Positions 10,830 through 23,151 of a DNA stretch of 64,000 bases are shown piece after piece. Position numbers and translations under genes: made by a program. Position 1 is the first letter of the stretch. Each line of letters opens with the position of its first letter. The stretch spans positions 22,956,901 to 23,020,900 of the forward strand of contig OY987299.1 in NCBI GenBank assembly GCA_963920635.1, given 5' to 3'. Under the pieces are notes generated by a model. The model ran no database searches. It was not told where the DNA came from and saw nothing but the letters and a program-made list of their open reading frames with translations. Origin of the DNA: Pseudeuparius sepicola. Lineage: Eukaryota; Arthropoda; Insecta; Coleoptera; Anthribidae.

Positions 10830-12024
10830 GCCGAGTAAAATTTATCATTACATATTTTTTTAGATTCACGTAAAGGAAGATATGTCACAGACACTACTAT
10901 TTCGACTATGGGGGATTATTCCATGGCATAACTATTTTTTTTAATGAACCATATTCAGAATATCATATTAGGCAATCTTTTAAGAATAAAATGGATGGTG
11001 GCCGTAGCTCAAAACCTTTTGTACAAAATATCACTACTTTAAGTTATACAAGGCGTTCACAAGGTGTGGCCAAAATTAAAAAAAAAAGATTTTCCATAGA
11101 GTACCAAACCACATAGCACAGGTTGGTGATCTTTTTTTGCAAATCGATTAAGCTTTGCCTTAGGTATTATTGTACGTAGTATCAGTGACTATATTCTTTC
11201 TATAGTCACTGGTAGTATAACCAGTCTACCTCACAGGGCCGTAGCCAGACAGAAACTTCAGGCAGGGCAAACGACTTTCCTGTCAGGGCAGTAACACATT
11301 TGAGAAGTGAGGTATAGGTACCTTCAAGGCGTTACTTTGTCGGTGGGGAGAGGAGGGGGGGGTAAAAAAATGGAATTTAATGTTCGTTATTAAAAATCGC
11401 GCCGCAGGCGAAATTCGTGAAATTTTCAAGGTCAAATATAATATGAATATACCTACAATTTTAAGTCAATGGTAGGTAATTTTTTTTGCTAATTATGCGG
11501 ACCCATAATCATTTGCGCAGTAAGCAAGAATACTCTTATTTAATAGAGGAGACAAAAATGTGTTATCAAAGTTCTATTTTATTGTGGATTTTTAACTGAT
11601 AAAAATCCAGCAATAATTATCAATAACAACACTGAACATAGTGCTCATAGTGCTCTATAAATTATCATATTTTTTCAAAGTTCCACATTAATAGTTTTGC
11701 TCAATTTGAGTTTTTTTTAATATTGCGTGACAAGTTGGCCATGGATGCCGATTTCTTTCGCAGCACCACTTAGCTGTCCAAAATTGCCCCATTTTTGTTT
11801 CTTACGTTTTTTTTGTAGGCCGCAAAATGAGCGAGAAAATCGCGGTGGTAGACCTAAAAAAATCATCCTGTATATCCGTAAGGACCGTAAGGAGGCTTCT
11901 ATTGCAAAGCTATTTATTCTGTGCCTATGGTCATATGGGGCCTGTTTACGTGAGGTGGGTACCGGCTACCCACTATAGGCACCGCCATAAACTCCCCCAT
12001 CCAAAACTGACGTCACATTTTTTA
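10830..12024. other. Intergenic; hAT end remnant at 11234
   Basis: CAGGGCCGTAGCCAG at 11234-11248 resembles a hAT terminal repeat but no matching right end was seen. The remainder is AT-rich with a G-run near 11347. Short overlapping open frames at 11727-12063 have no recognisable motif. Confidence 0.4.
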
Positions 12025-12276
12025 CTCAATGTACAGCACGTATGTGGTGATTCAACATTTTGACCCATAAAATGGCTTTTTTCGATCTGTAGCGAGTAAC
12101 ACGCATAATTTATATAATATTTTTAAATAATTTTTGTCTCAAAATGTGAGTAATTACTTAGATTAAAATTTGTATTGACCAAAAGTTTAAAATTATGCGT
12201 GTTCCTCGCTACAGATCGAAAAAAGCCATTTTATGGGGCAAAATGTTGAATCACCACGCACGTGCTGTACATTGAG
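12025..12276. mobile_element. Palindromic element, 252 bp
   Basis: Arms of about 80 bp (12025-12105 and 12197-12276) are near-perfect inverted copies, for example GATTCAACATTTTG and AATGGCTTTTTTCGATCTGT against their complements. The outer ends read CTCAATGTACAGCACG and CGTGCTGTACATTGAG. A one-armed copy occurs at 40497-40655, so this is a dispersed family. Confidence 0.8.
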
Positions 12277-12823
12277 CCCTCAGAAAAATATGTTTTTTAT
12301 TTTTCTGAGATTGAGTTAGTGTACGAGTTATCTGCTTACTTCAAAGATGAAAGATACAGGGTATAAAATGTCAATTTTATTTAATTTTTGTTTAATTTTG
12401 AAATTTAATTTTGGGGTTACCTTTTGCTTGAAAAAATATTATGAAAAATGACACACTCAAATGTGGTCATGTGACTTTTGTTATCTGTCAAAAATGACAT
12501 TTGAAAAAATATAAAAAACTAAGTAGTGGTATTTACTTAGTTTGAAAACTTAAATCTCGCGACAAGCTTTTATATCATATAAATTGTGGAATGACGTTAT
12601 AAGTTGATAGTAAAAGTTTTAAAAGAAAAGATTATTTTATTCTTTTTAGCGCATTTAAATAAAAGCTTTTTTTAAAAATATTTTTTTACTTTTAATTTAT
12701 TTTGTAATTTTTAGTTTGGCCAGGTGTCTGAGTCTATTCATCTCAGTTAACGCATCATTGTTGCAAGGTCGTTTGCCGGTTAGTTTAGAACAGTCTAGCT
12801 CTTCAATGAGGAGACCTTCTAAT

Positions 12824-13297
12824 GACCATCTTGGGTGTTCCGCCATGTTGGATTTAGAATGACGTCACACATATAATCATGCATTGTCATCCAAATTAAA
12901 CGTGTGTACAAAATTTCAGCTCGATCGGTTGAAATTTAACTAGTCCGCCATCTTGAGTGTTCCGCCATGTTGGATTTAGAATGACGTCACACATATAATC
13001 ATGGATTGTCATCCAAATTAAACGTGTGTACAAAATTTCAGCTCGATCGGTTGAAATTTAACTAGTCCGCCATCTTGAGTGTTCCGCCATGTTGGATTTA
13101 GAATGACGTCACACATATAATCATGCATTGTCATCCAAATTAAACGTGTACAAAATTTCAGCTCGATCGGTTGAAATTTAACTAGTCCGCCATCTTGGGT
13201 GATCCGCCATGTTGGATTTAGAATGACGTCACACATATAATCATGCATTGTCATCCAAATTAAACGTGTGTACAAAATTTCAGCTCGATCGGTTGAA
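12824..13297. repeat. 122-bp minisatellite, about 3.9 copies
   Basis: Units start at TCCGCCATGTTGGATTTAGA at 12839, 12961, 13083 and 13203 (the third unit is 2 bp short). Every unit contains ATGACGTCAC and CAGCTCGATCGGTTGAA. The units are nearly identical, implying recent amplification or conversion. Open frames across the array are an artefact of the period. Related diverged units lie near 18660-18840. Confidence 0.92.
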
Positions 13298-13341
13298 GAT
13301 ATCTGCTTCAAAATTGAGTTGCAAGATTCCACCCGAACAAA

Positions 13342-13342
<1 letters not shown>

Positions 13343-13372
<30 letters not shown>

Positions 13373-13387
13373 CATACATACATACAT
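13343..13387. repeat. (ACAT)n microsatellite
   Basis: About eleven uninterrupted ACAT units directly downstream of the minisatellite. Confidence 0.95.
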
Positions 13388-13753
13388 TGCAAGTTAAATA
13401 AAAGCTTTTAATAATATGATCTGCTTGCATCATATAGCCATCTCTCAGTGAATAGTAAATTCAATCAACATAGGTATGTGTTCGGGTTGAAGAAAACTTA
13501 CTTTTCCACACTTTTTGCTCTTATAGAAATCTGTAAAATTCCTGGGGCTGCTTCAAAATCATAAACTAGTTGTGTTTGTAGTCGTAAAGATGGCAGCACA
13601 ATCAACGTGATTTTTTTAACCCCGAATGTAACCCGTATTAAGAATACTCCGACGTGAAAACTAAGCCCGAACGGTTTCACACGAGTGGACATAAAATAGA
13701 ACGGTTCCGTACGTCTGTGTACAAAATTTTCATGATAGCCTTTTTGCCGGTCC

Positions 13754-13768
13754 ATTCCAGAAATTTCT
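13754..13768. promoter_or_regulatory. Heat-shock element upstream of Hsp10
   Basis: ATTCC AGAAA TTTCT is three contiguous alternating nTTCn/nGAAn units, a perfect minimal binding site for the HSF trimer, ending 68 bp before the Hsp10 ATG. Hsp10 genes are classically heat-inducible, so placement and sequence support a functional site. An E-box-like CACGTG follows at 13778. Confidence 0.7.
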
Positions 13769-13836
13769 GTTCAAAGCACGTGTAAATTAAAAAAATTAAT
13801 CCGCTTTTTAACTCCTCATTCCAATCTTCACACAAA

Positions 13837-15687
13837 ATGGTAAGTGAAACTATAATTGATATTTCCATCGCTACACACCACAGGATGAAGTGGGATCTTT
13901 GTAATAACAGGTTTTTTTTTTGCTCTTTTTTCAGTCTGCAATTAAAAGACTCATCCCCCTTTTCGATCGTGTCCTAATAAAAAAAGCGGACACGATTACT
14001 AAAACCGCTGGTGGCATTGTGATTCCTGAGAAAGCAGTTAGCAAAGTTTTGCAGGGCACAGTAGTCGCTGTTGGACCTGGGGCAAGAAAAGAAGTAAGTT
14101 AAAAATGGTGGCCTATACGTACTATTCATGTGAAATTCAAATTGAAAACTCTTATAGTAAAATTGGGTACTTTGCCCTGAAATTTGGTTGAGATATAAGC
14201 AAATGTTATTCATATCCCTTTCATATTCAATAAATACACCTACAATAATTAGCTAGTGTAGCCAGAAACCTAGCCATGTCATTCACACTATTAGGATTGC
14301 CAGACGTCCCGATTTTTACTGGACAGTCCCGATATCGGAGGTTTTGTCCCGTGTCCCGACGGACTATATGTCGGGACGCTAATTGTCCCGATTTCACTAT
14401 GGGTAAAATACTTATTCAGAAATTGGGAATATTAGTAGGTGCTGCTGGCAACAATGTGTGAGCCTGACCGTCAGCCACCGAACTATTATAGATTATAGTT
14501 CGGTGCAGTCAGACAACTTATTTTGGACGGCTAGTAGGTACGGCTATGAGGGATCGACTGTTTTGTGGACGGAATGACAGAAAGAAAACAATAACGAGCG
14601 TAAAAGAGAGACGTGCGAGCGGGGTTAGTGGTTAGGGAGCTATTTTGAATTGTTGCTTTATATATTTGTTGTTTGTAGGTTTGAACGTAGAGAATATTCT
14701 TATAGACTCATGCACTAATGCATTTTATTTTGAGTTATTTTGTGTTTTTAAATTTTATGAGAAGTTTTATTGTTCTGTTTTGAGAATTATGTATTTTATT
14801 TCCTTTAATATATGAATATACCTATATGTATATTATTTATTTAAAAAAATAGCGTCCCGATTTTTAGATTTTCCAATCTGGCAACCCTATTCACACTACA
14901 ATGGATATGGTTGGGACAGTTGATAAGTTTTATTTCTATGCGCACAGGGAGGTAGCGAGGGGCCACAGCCCCCTCGATACATTTTCTTTAATATTTCCAA
15001 AAATTTTCGCCTGCAGTGCATTTTAGTGAACAAATACCTCCACTTTTTGTAATACCCAGATTCATACTTTTGTCTTTGCTATAAAAGAAAAAAGTAATAT
15101 TTCTTACTGCAGAAATGATTATGAGCACATTAACAGAGAAAAAGATTGTCAATCAATCATTGTTTTGCTTAATTGACTCTAAAAATTTGAAATTTTTTTT
15201 ATTTTGATTCCCTCCATCATTCAAAGTCTAGCTATGCTGGACATTTCCGAAATTATATATCTCCGCCCTCCTCAATATTTTTTTCTGGGTGCATCACTGG
15301 ATCTATTATGGTACCAGTACCAACCTATCGTGCTACCACACTAGTTATTCTTAATAGTTTGCTATTTGTCCAATTTGCGATTGCAACACTGATTAAGATA
15401 CTGTGCTTCATCGTAGTTAAGAAAATACCTACTATAGTTACATCGGGGAAGTTTGCCCTAGCCACAAATGGCCATAAAGTGAAAATTAATGTTGAATTAT
15501 TCTAATAAAATTTTTAAGTTTAATTTCTCATCTGTTTCAGGACGGTACACACATCCCAGTGTCAGTCAAAGTAGGCGAAAATGTGTTATTACCCGAATAT
15601 GGCGGCACAAAAGTGGAAATAGAGAAAGACAGTGGTGAATACCATTTGTACAGAGAATCCGACATTTTGGGCAAATTAGATTCGTAA
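13837..15687 (+). CDS. Hsp10: 10 kDa heat shock protein, mitochondrial (chaperonin 10)
   Basis: Three coding exons, 13837-13839, 13935-14093 and 15541-15687, join to 102 aa, the usual length of animal Hsp10. Exon 1 is only the ATG, followed directly by GTAAGT. The protein caps the Hsp60 ring in the mitochondrial matrix during ATP-driven folding. Visible landmarks are LIPLFDRVLIKK (7-18), the mobile loop with the Hsp60-binding triplet IVI (29-31) before PEK, VVAVGPGARK, VGENVLLPEYGGTKVE and the ending ESDILGKLDS. Splice sites are consensus and phases agree. A poly(A) signal AATAAA lies at 15868. Intron 2 carries a MITE. Hsp60, often divergent from Hsp10 in animals, is not seen upstream in this window. 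Confidence 0.97.
14291..14888. mobile_element. MITE in Hsp10 intron 2 (598 bp)
   Basis: Ends TAGGATTGCCAGAC and TCTGGCAACCCT are inverted, and GTCCCGATTTTTA-like stretches lie just inside both. The element is flanked by the direct repeat ATTCACACTA (14281-14290 and 14889-14898). A repeat this long around GGGTTGCCAGA-type ends suggests a hAT-like MITE, though two or three bases of ambiguity at the borders prevent an exact target length. No coding frame is supported. Confidence 0.8.
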
Positions 15688-15917
15688 ATTATTTTAATCT
15701 TTTGTACTGTTCGAGCTTTAATCTGAAATTTGTAAGTTTAAAAGAAAATGTTTCTTAAATCTGGTACTTGGAGATTTCAGATTGTCTATTTTTGACTAGG
15801 TTTTTATTATAATTAAGTCAAAAATATCGAAATATGTTTGTTGTCTTAGTTTAAGATAGTATTGTTTAATAAAATGTTTCTTAAGAAGCTATGCTTTTAA
15901 ATGTAAAGGTTAAAGGC

Positions 15918-16908
15918 AGGGAGATAGTGACAGATTTTTGGACGTGATTTTACTCAGTAGGTATGCCTTTCAAAGGGCATCATGTTACGTATGTATTCTC
16001 ACAATAATAAGATATGAATCAGAGAGTCATCCTGGGTTTTTCACATGAAAAACAGTTTTCATTTATTCCAAAAATATACGTCTTTATATGATTTTAGTCA
16101 GGCTGCCATGTGTTTTATAAAAGTTCAAAATAAAAAAATTCCTCGGAAAACCATAGGCATACCGTTAGCGTGGGCCCAAAGGCTTATTATTGTTACGTGA
16201 ACTTGTATTTTAATAATTAATTTTTCCACGCTTCTGAACAGGCTGCCAATGAGAAGTATGCAAGTTCTTGATATGAAACTGCTGGAAAAAGGATGGAATA
16301 CTGTTTGCGCATGTCCAAGTACAGTTTAAATTTAATGATACTATTCATCACTTAAACGATTTATTCCATGTAAAGTGTACTTGGATAATAATAATTCTCA
16401 CCCTCACAATACTCCAAACTAGGAGTACCCCAGAAGCAACCACATGCTTGTGCGGGGGAGGGGGGCAATTACTATTATTTTGTCTTCGTTGCAATTTGCG
16501 GCTAGGGCCGACTTTTTTCCCGACAGAACTAGGATAGCATTCGCTCAAGTACTATGGAAAATTGTAGTAATCCCAGTGAGAGCTATTTAGGAGCAATACT
16601 TATCAATGGCAGCCTGTTCAGAAACAGAAAATTAAGTATCACGTGACATGTAGCCCTTTGGGTCCACATTAACGGTATGCCTGCCTATGGTTTTTCGAAC
16701 AATAATTTTCTATCTTGAACTTCATATCAATAAATTAAAACTCAGTTTTTCATACGAGAACCCAGAATGACTCATACCTGTTGTATACCTTATTATATTG
16801 TGAGAATACGCAACATAATGCCCTTTGAAAGGCATACTGTCATACTGAGTAAAACCGTTGATTGAACAGTAAAAGCACGTCCAAAAATCTGTCACTTTAT
16901 ATCTCCCG
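15918..16908. mobile_element. Foldback element, about 1 kb
   Basis: Arms of roughly 350 bp are inverted: GACAGATTTTTGGACGTG (left) against CACGTCCAAAAATCTGTC (right), then GCCTTTCAAAGGGCAT, the CATAGGCATACCGTTA segment and GAACAGGCTGCCA against their complements. The centre (about 16280-16560) is unpaired with no convincing gene. It begins 45 bp past the Hsp10 poly(A) signal. Confidence 0.85.
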
Positions 16909-16947
16909 GTTAATTAACATGAATCATGAATCCATGAAATATAATGG

Positions 16948-17065
16948 TTTGTTCCAACAGCAGTTCTGAGCGAACAGTTCTGGAATTTTCTGCATTCTCG
17001 ATCCTTATAAATGGTTCAGAACTCAGACTAATTAGTCTGAGGTTCAGAAATATTGTTGGAACAAA
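16948..17065. mobile_element. Small MITE, 118 bp
   Basis: TTTGTTCCAACA at the left and TGTTGGAACAAA at the right are inverted ends, with AGTTCTGA and TTCAGAA subterminal matches. No coding content. Confidence 0.6.
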
Positions 17066-18152
17066 GCAAATATGCTCTGATAGAAATAAGGAGGTGCTGA
17101 GCAAATATTTTATTGAGTCTGGACCGACACTAATGACAATGACACTATTAACACAGACCTATATAGTATATAGGTATATAGGTCTGTGCTATTAATACAT
17201 ATAGTGTTGGTCCAGGTTGAAAGTCAGTGAACTACATAGGAAGTAGAGTTCACTGTTGAAAGTACGTTTAATGTTTACAACGATTCGATAGACAAGATTG
17301 TCAGGGAATTGTGGACTGGAATGAACTTTCGATATCGACAGTGACAGTTTTTGGGTATGGTAATTAATCACCTAACCATAGACATAAAAAAATATTAGTG
17401 CTTATTGGTACACGTCCATCTAACCCACAGAGATAATAAAACACATGTCTCTGCTCACTCTGCTCAGAAAAATAAAAAACGTAGAACTGGCTTTGTTTTG
17501 GCAAGTTTGTTCCCATAATTAAAAAAATAATGTTTTTTTACTACTAACCTAAGAAATAACCATTATTTACCTCATTCCTCTAATGAGAAGTAATATTTCT
17601 GTACCTAGGTAAATAATGATAATAAAAAAATACCTAGGTAAATAATGAAAAATTTTCTATGTGACATTGAAAAATTAGTGTTATTTTATCAGCTTGACAA
17701 CTGAACTCCCAGGCTACTTGATATTTTGAAGCATTTGAAAAAAGCGAGAAATGACTAAAATATCGCAATATTTCAATGTTAGTAGTAAAAAAAATTTATA
17801 TATACACTTCGGTTGAGAAGGCCATTATTTACCTCGCATATTATATCCTTCGGCGCTACGCGCCTCAGGATATAAAAATGCTCCGTACATAATGGCTCAC
17901 TTCTCAACTTAGGTGGATAATATACTATTACAGTTCGGGTGACAGATCTGGTGCTAACGATTACAAAGCAGTGGCGTACCTCTTATTTTTTAAAATAGTT
18001 ATAAAAATAGGGAAAAATATATTTGCCTTTATATCTCAATTTTTTTATAAAAATTGAAGTGTAACCCCAGGTACAACTAGTACGCGTTAATTCTAAAATT
18101 CAAACTTATTAATGTTATTGACAGTTATACTAGTTGGGGATTGTTCGGCGAG
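17066..18152. other. Intergenic with two hairpins
   Basis: CACAGACCTATATA (17152) pairs with TATATAGGTCTGTG (17174). A larger palindrome near 17823-17905 pairs CCATTATTTAC and TATATCCT with their complements around the loop GGCGCTACGCGCC. No gene is recognised. Confidence 0.5.
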
Positions 18153-18600
18153 AACACAATATAAAAAAAATAAAAAATAAAAACTTTTTAAAAACAAACT
18201 TTTATTTAAGCCATGAACTAAAACGGATAAAATAAGTTTAGGCTTTCGTTAAGATAATTCAATGCCACACTGCGGCAAGCTTTTTAAATCAAAAAGCTCG
18301 TCACGCGAAATAAAGTTCATAAAAGTAAGTACCAATTAAGTTTATCGGACAGTGATTGGTTGATAAGCAAGTACATGCCAAAGAATATATTTTCTTTACA
18401 GTTTGCGCGACAAGCTTTTTGATTTAAAAAAGCTTGTCGCAGTTTGGCATTGAATTATCTTGACGAAAACCTAAACTTATTTTATCCGTTTTAGCAAAGA
18501 TATATGGTTGTATATATCTTTGGTTTTAGTAAATGGCTTACTTAAATAAAAGCTTGTTTTTTTAAAAGGTTTTTTTTATTATTTATTTTATTTTGTGCTT
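18153..18600. mobile_element. Palindromic element, about 450 bp
   Basis: Inverted arms share AAAACGGATAAAATAAGTTT, AAGATAATTCAATGCCA and CAAGCTTTTTAAATCAAAAA with their complements on the right side. A TATATATCTTTG duplication interrupts the right arm. No coding frame. Confidence 0.75.
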
Positions 18601-18639
18601 TTTTAGTACCTATTTGATTCCCATCTCAGAAGGGTGGTA

Positions 18640-18930
18640 AAGAAATTTAGTCCGCGCGATCTTGGAGCATGGGCATCCGCCCTATTGGATTTAGTATGAT
18701 GTCAGTCATCTTATCGTTTTCTACTCTTCAAATCCTTTCATTTGATACCCATGTCGAGGATGTTGTAAAAGAATTAGGCAATCCGCCGTCTTGGGGAGGC
18801 CGCCATATTAGATTTATTATGACGTCATTCACCTTATTGTTTTCTACCCGTCGAGCCCTTTCGTTTCATACCCATTTTGAGAATTATTATCGCTCTGGTG
18901 GTAAAGGTATCTTTTACCGTGCCCCGAACT
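18640..18930. repeat. Diverged relatives of the 122-bp minisatellite
   Basis: Two units carry CCGCC-TATTGGATTTA-TATGATGTC and CCGCC-ATATTAGATTTA-TATGACGTCA, the pattern of the 12.8-kb array, but with different downstream sequence (TTCATTTGATACCCAT). An 87-codon open frame here follows the repeat period and is not taken as a gene. Confidence 0.6.
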
Positions 18931-20655
18931 AGGTACGCCTATGTACTTACGCATGGTGTGTAACCTCCTTTGGCGAGTCGCTTGATTTGCAAACAATACA
19001 CTTTTTTGCCCATAACGTATAACTTAATTGTCTATATAAGCATTTTAAACAAACGAATACTTAAGAAACACTTAAAAACAGCGAAAAATTGCTTCTAAAA
19101 GACACAGCACCAGTTATGTCAAACACAAGGTGAGGCACACTCTTGACCGATTTGCGCGTTCGTCAGATTGTGCGATTGGTATTGGTAATTGTAGGTATAT
19201 TATTGTTTCCTTAGTTGTACCATAGATAAAAGTACTCACGTAGTATAGAAATACTGCCTAATAAGTGTCTAGATAATTATAAATACTAGATTCACCTATT
19301 AGTCAGGCAGACCTTATCTCATCAGTACATAAAATATCATATAGGTATTATCTACCATTATTTACTTCAAAGAAAACGTATTTGCAACTGATTGGGTATG
19401 TCCCTAGTCCCTACATACAACGGAAACCACTGTTGAAAAACTATTATTTGCAATTTGATCTTGAAGATTATTTTAATTTACCATTATGAATTATTGGCAA
19501 CGCTGTTAAACTTTAACTAGTAAATAAATAATAGAGTATAAAAAGTGCTACCCCTTACAAACATTTCACTCTACAGATGCCATTTCTATGTTTTTTATTT
19601 TTCTCACGATAAACAGATAACGGTAGGTAGAAGAACAAAAATTAAACTCTTCTGGGCATCTACGTCACTTCGACAAAAGCGCAACCAACTTATAAAAAAT
19701 AGTCCTGAAACAAGAACGGTAGACGCATTAATTAGTCTCACTGACATACGTCAGTTATAAATTTCCATCCAAAAATAGAATGTAGGCACCTTGAGACACT
19801 TTGGTGTATATGCGGTTGCCTGGCTCACTCACAAAATATATAGGTTAGGCTCACTATAAAAAGAGTCAAATTTCCGTTTAAAAATAAAAGTAAGCCATGA
19901 TTTTGTCGAATAAGCGTCACCGTTGACGTCACAGCACCTGCGCGCGAGGCCAACGATAAAGACAGGCCACGGCGCTAACGCATAATCGCGTAGTCACGTG
20001 ACCAACTTAGTGCTATATAATGAAAGGCATTTTTGGAGATAAGTAGAAAAAACAAATTTCGTAACAATTTGGCAAGTTTTCTTTCATCTATTACATTATT
20101 GGTTTTGTGCATCCAAGCTTTCTCTAATTGTTTTTTCAAAATTTTCAACCTGCCTCAGCTGTTTTAGGCTGAGAGTTAAACGGCACTGCACTCACAATAT
20201 TTTGGCACTTCTCAAAAATTGTTGGGACATCACCTTCCTTTAGCTTAGGTGATATTCTCTATAGGTATTTTCCTCCCACAACACATTTGTCCACTTTAAT
20301 TGTTTCATTTTCTTGAAAATGAGTTAGCCACACGCATAATTAAGGGTTTTTTAGAAATTAAATCTGTTGGAATTTGACGAATCCATTTTTAGCGGAAATT
20401 ATCATCTCGAGGCAAAACAAATGTTTGTTATGGCGACACTTTCTTCCTGGCATTTTTAATATGTATAAATATAATATAAACAGACCCAATATTTGGTATT
20501 TAGGTTATTTTTTACGAAATAAAAATGAAAACTAACCTGAGTAGGTATATACGTAAATATTAACGAGGTCTCAGTTGTTCTGCAGCGTGAAAGACCGAAT
20601 AGAAACCGTATCGGGGCGTTGGTCGACAACGAAAATCCTCGAGTACGTTACAACA
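18931..20655. other. Intergenic, no feature recognised
   Basis: Mixed AT-rich sequence. A CpG-bearing segment at 19920-20010 weakly resembles part of 21980-22070 (ACGTC, CACGTGAC, CAGGCC). No coding region is supported. Confidence 0.35.
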
Positions 20656-21375
20656 CTGATTTTTAAATTTTATAAACTCTCAAGAACCTTCTATTAAGTT
20701 TACCTTAGAAATTGAAAATAATAATGAATTACCTTTCTTAGATGTTTCTATACTGAAATCAGATAATATAGAAAGTAGTGTCTATAGAAAGCCAACACAT
20801 ACTATTAGATATCTCCATTTCAACTCCAATCATTATATTAGTGTTAAAAAAGGAGTAATTAAAAGTTTGTATGACAGGGCTAGAACGATTTGTTCTAATA
20901 ACACAAAATTTGAGGAGGAAATTAAACATATAAGTGTTCTTGAGAAGAATAGTTATCCTATTGAATTTGTTGAGCAAGTTTTTCAGGATTGCCAACAAAA
21001 TAACAATGCTAATAGAATTAGAGAAATATTTATTGCATTTGCAATTGCATTTATAAAATTCCTTGTCAATGAGGAAAGTTCTATGTTGGGGAGACTTGTA
21101 GGCCATTTAACGTTCGTTTAAAAGAACATAAAAATTATATCATGCAAAATCAAATTTCGAAGTCAAAAATATGTGAACATTCCTTTAATAACAATCATAG
21201 GATATTGTGGGATAGTTCCAAACCAATTCTAAAAGAAGAAGTAGGAAAAGGACGAAAAATTAAAGAATTTGCATTTATTCTAGGAAATACGGGCAACTGT
21301 GTTGCTGAATGTTCAGTGGAATTCAGTAAAATATTATTTCCACTTATTCAAAGAGAAGTTAGTATAGATAATTAG
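20656..21375 (+). pseudogene. Penelope-like retroelement relic, family 2
   Basis: Reading across frameshifts gives PSIKFTLEIENNNELPFLDV, then YRKPTHTIRYLHFNSNHYIS, a finger/thumb region typical after the reverse transcriptase core of Penelope-like elements. Near 21067 the GIY-YIG endonuclease follows as GKFYVGETCRPFNVRLKEH, with a stop codon at the preceding zinc-ligand-like Cys and a frame change. The C-terminus is open to 21375. The catalytic reverse transcriptase part is absent. A second copy lies at 48045-49145. Confidence 0.75.
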
Positions 21376-23151
21376 ATAAAACACAGGGTACAATATCAGG
21401 CAGGTGGCTAGGCTATTGTTTCTGTCGTTCATTTAGTGTTAAGAATTTATTATGAATTTTCGAGGCAACTTGAAAAAGTTTTCTTTCAATCAGTTTGGTG
21501 GCGAAAAACCCAATTAAAAATTAAATGGATCTGAACACTGATTTATTTCGCACAAGGTGAATGGTGAATACAATAAATACACAAACCCGAACGTGGTCAA
21601 CGGGAACGGCTTCCAGCTTCCAGCCACCCGGACGCGTATTTCCCGTAAGCAGTTCACCCCTCTGTGTGTATCAGGCTCCACTGTCCAATACGGTCCATGT
21701 CCATAATAGTCCATTCCGGAATTCCGGGCTCCCTATTCTGTGGTTCGGGAAAGAATTCCCCTTTACACCGCTCACGCGTCGGTGCGAGCGGCACCAATAC
21801 TCTTGGACGACGACTTCCACCCAGAGGCCATAATAACACCTGGGCGGTTCCCCTCCGCCAGGACACACGCGCACTAGACACAAACTTGTTTCTAAAATTT
21901 AAACTAAGACGTTTAAAAACAATTTAAACATTTAAAACTTCTCAAAACCCAAGCTGCCGCTTTCAGTTATGTGGCAAATGACATGTAACGTCGGCCTAAG
22001 ATGGTCACGTGATTTTTGTGCGCCAGGGCCTGTCTTTATAAGTAGGCCTTGACTTGCGCGCGGACATACCGTTTTCTGTGTCGTGATTTTTCTGAATTAT
22101 AATCAGAGAAATGGAGTAGGGAGAAGCGCTTTGACTTTTTGCGCATCCTATTTCCAGGCAATTGTAATGTCCGGCATATTGTCCCCAGTTTGACGTTTGC
22201 AGTTTGTTTTCAGCGATAGTTCTTGTATTTTCAGCAGAGAAATGGTCAGTGTTGTTGGAAAATGTAGTGTGCAGTACCAAGCTGTAAGGCCGCTCCACAT
22301 TCGCGGCGCGAAACCCCGCGAAGAGGCGCGAACGTGAATGTGGAGGTTGTCGGCTTTCGCGTAGTTTTCACGGCTTCACGTTCGCGCTTTCCGGTGTTCC
22401 CCGATCGGAGTCGGTTTTTTGTCCCGCGACAAATGAATTATAAGTCTAGTAGGAGACCTCCGGGAGTATCATTTTTTTCGGTAAGTTTAGTAAAGTTGTA
22501 GTAAAGTTGGTTTAATATGGCCGCCACTTTTATTAGGCAGTTCGCGGATCTTCAACGCGTTCTCCCTTCTCCATTTCTCTGGTTATAATCTATCAGAGAA
22601 GGTTAACTTAACCCACAGAATCCTATTCTGTGATTTAACCATAACCTAACCATGACCTAACATAACTATTTTTTAATCTGTGGAGAAGGTCGAAAGCACA
22701 AAACAAAATAGGTTAGTGGAAAGTCGAAAGTGGAAAGCTAGTGAAAAAACAAAAAATTTGCTTGTGTTCAAAATGATAATTTTTGAATTTTTTATCGGCA
22801 AATGTGTTAATTAGTGGAAATAGAGGTAATTAATTTAGTGCTATCTAGTTTTAAACGGAACTAACTTCCGTATAGTAAAATTTCCTGACTAATGCATTAT
22901 TAAATTCCAGAAAAAGTATAAATAGAAAGAAAAAAATCTAAAATTCACAAAAAAGCATAGACACTAATTTATAACACCGCAGGTGTTTTCTTGTGTACTT
23001 TAGTAGGTATCTTTCTTTTATTTATAATACATATTATTTCTTGGATTCCGCTCACTTGGTGATTCGTCTTTTCTATGAACTGCTTTTTCATATTATTATT
23101 AATCTGAATACACACTAAACTTTCTTCTTGAATTACTAGATCTGACCTGTA
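21376..23151. other. Region upstream of the anoctamin start
   Basis: 21560-21900 is a CpG-containing GC-rich block of unknown origin, open on both strands, possibly an old LTR or promoter island. A hairpin at 22292-22344 pairs CTCCACATTCGCG with CGTGAATGTGGAG. An in-frame TGA sits at 23143, three codons before the anoctamin ATG. Transcription start is not identified. Confidence 0.4.

Noticed and set aside
11727..12063. Two overlapping frames as a small gene
   Set aside because: No motif, no splice context, and the second enters the palindromic element.
13018..13332. Minus-strand open frame of 104 codons
   Set aside because: It simply reads through the 122-bp minisatellite, repeating the same peptide; no independent coding signal.
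13343..13387. CRISPR-like short repeats
   Set aside because: Plain ACAT microsatellite without spacers, in eukaryotic DNA.
21514..21927. Several overlapping open frames on both strands
   Set aside because: Their mutual overlap reflects GC-rich sequence poor in stop codons, not coding.
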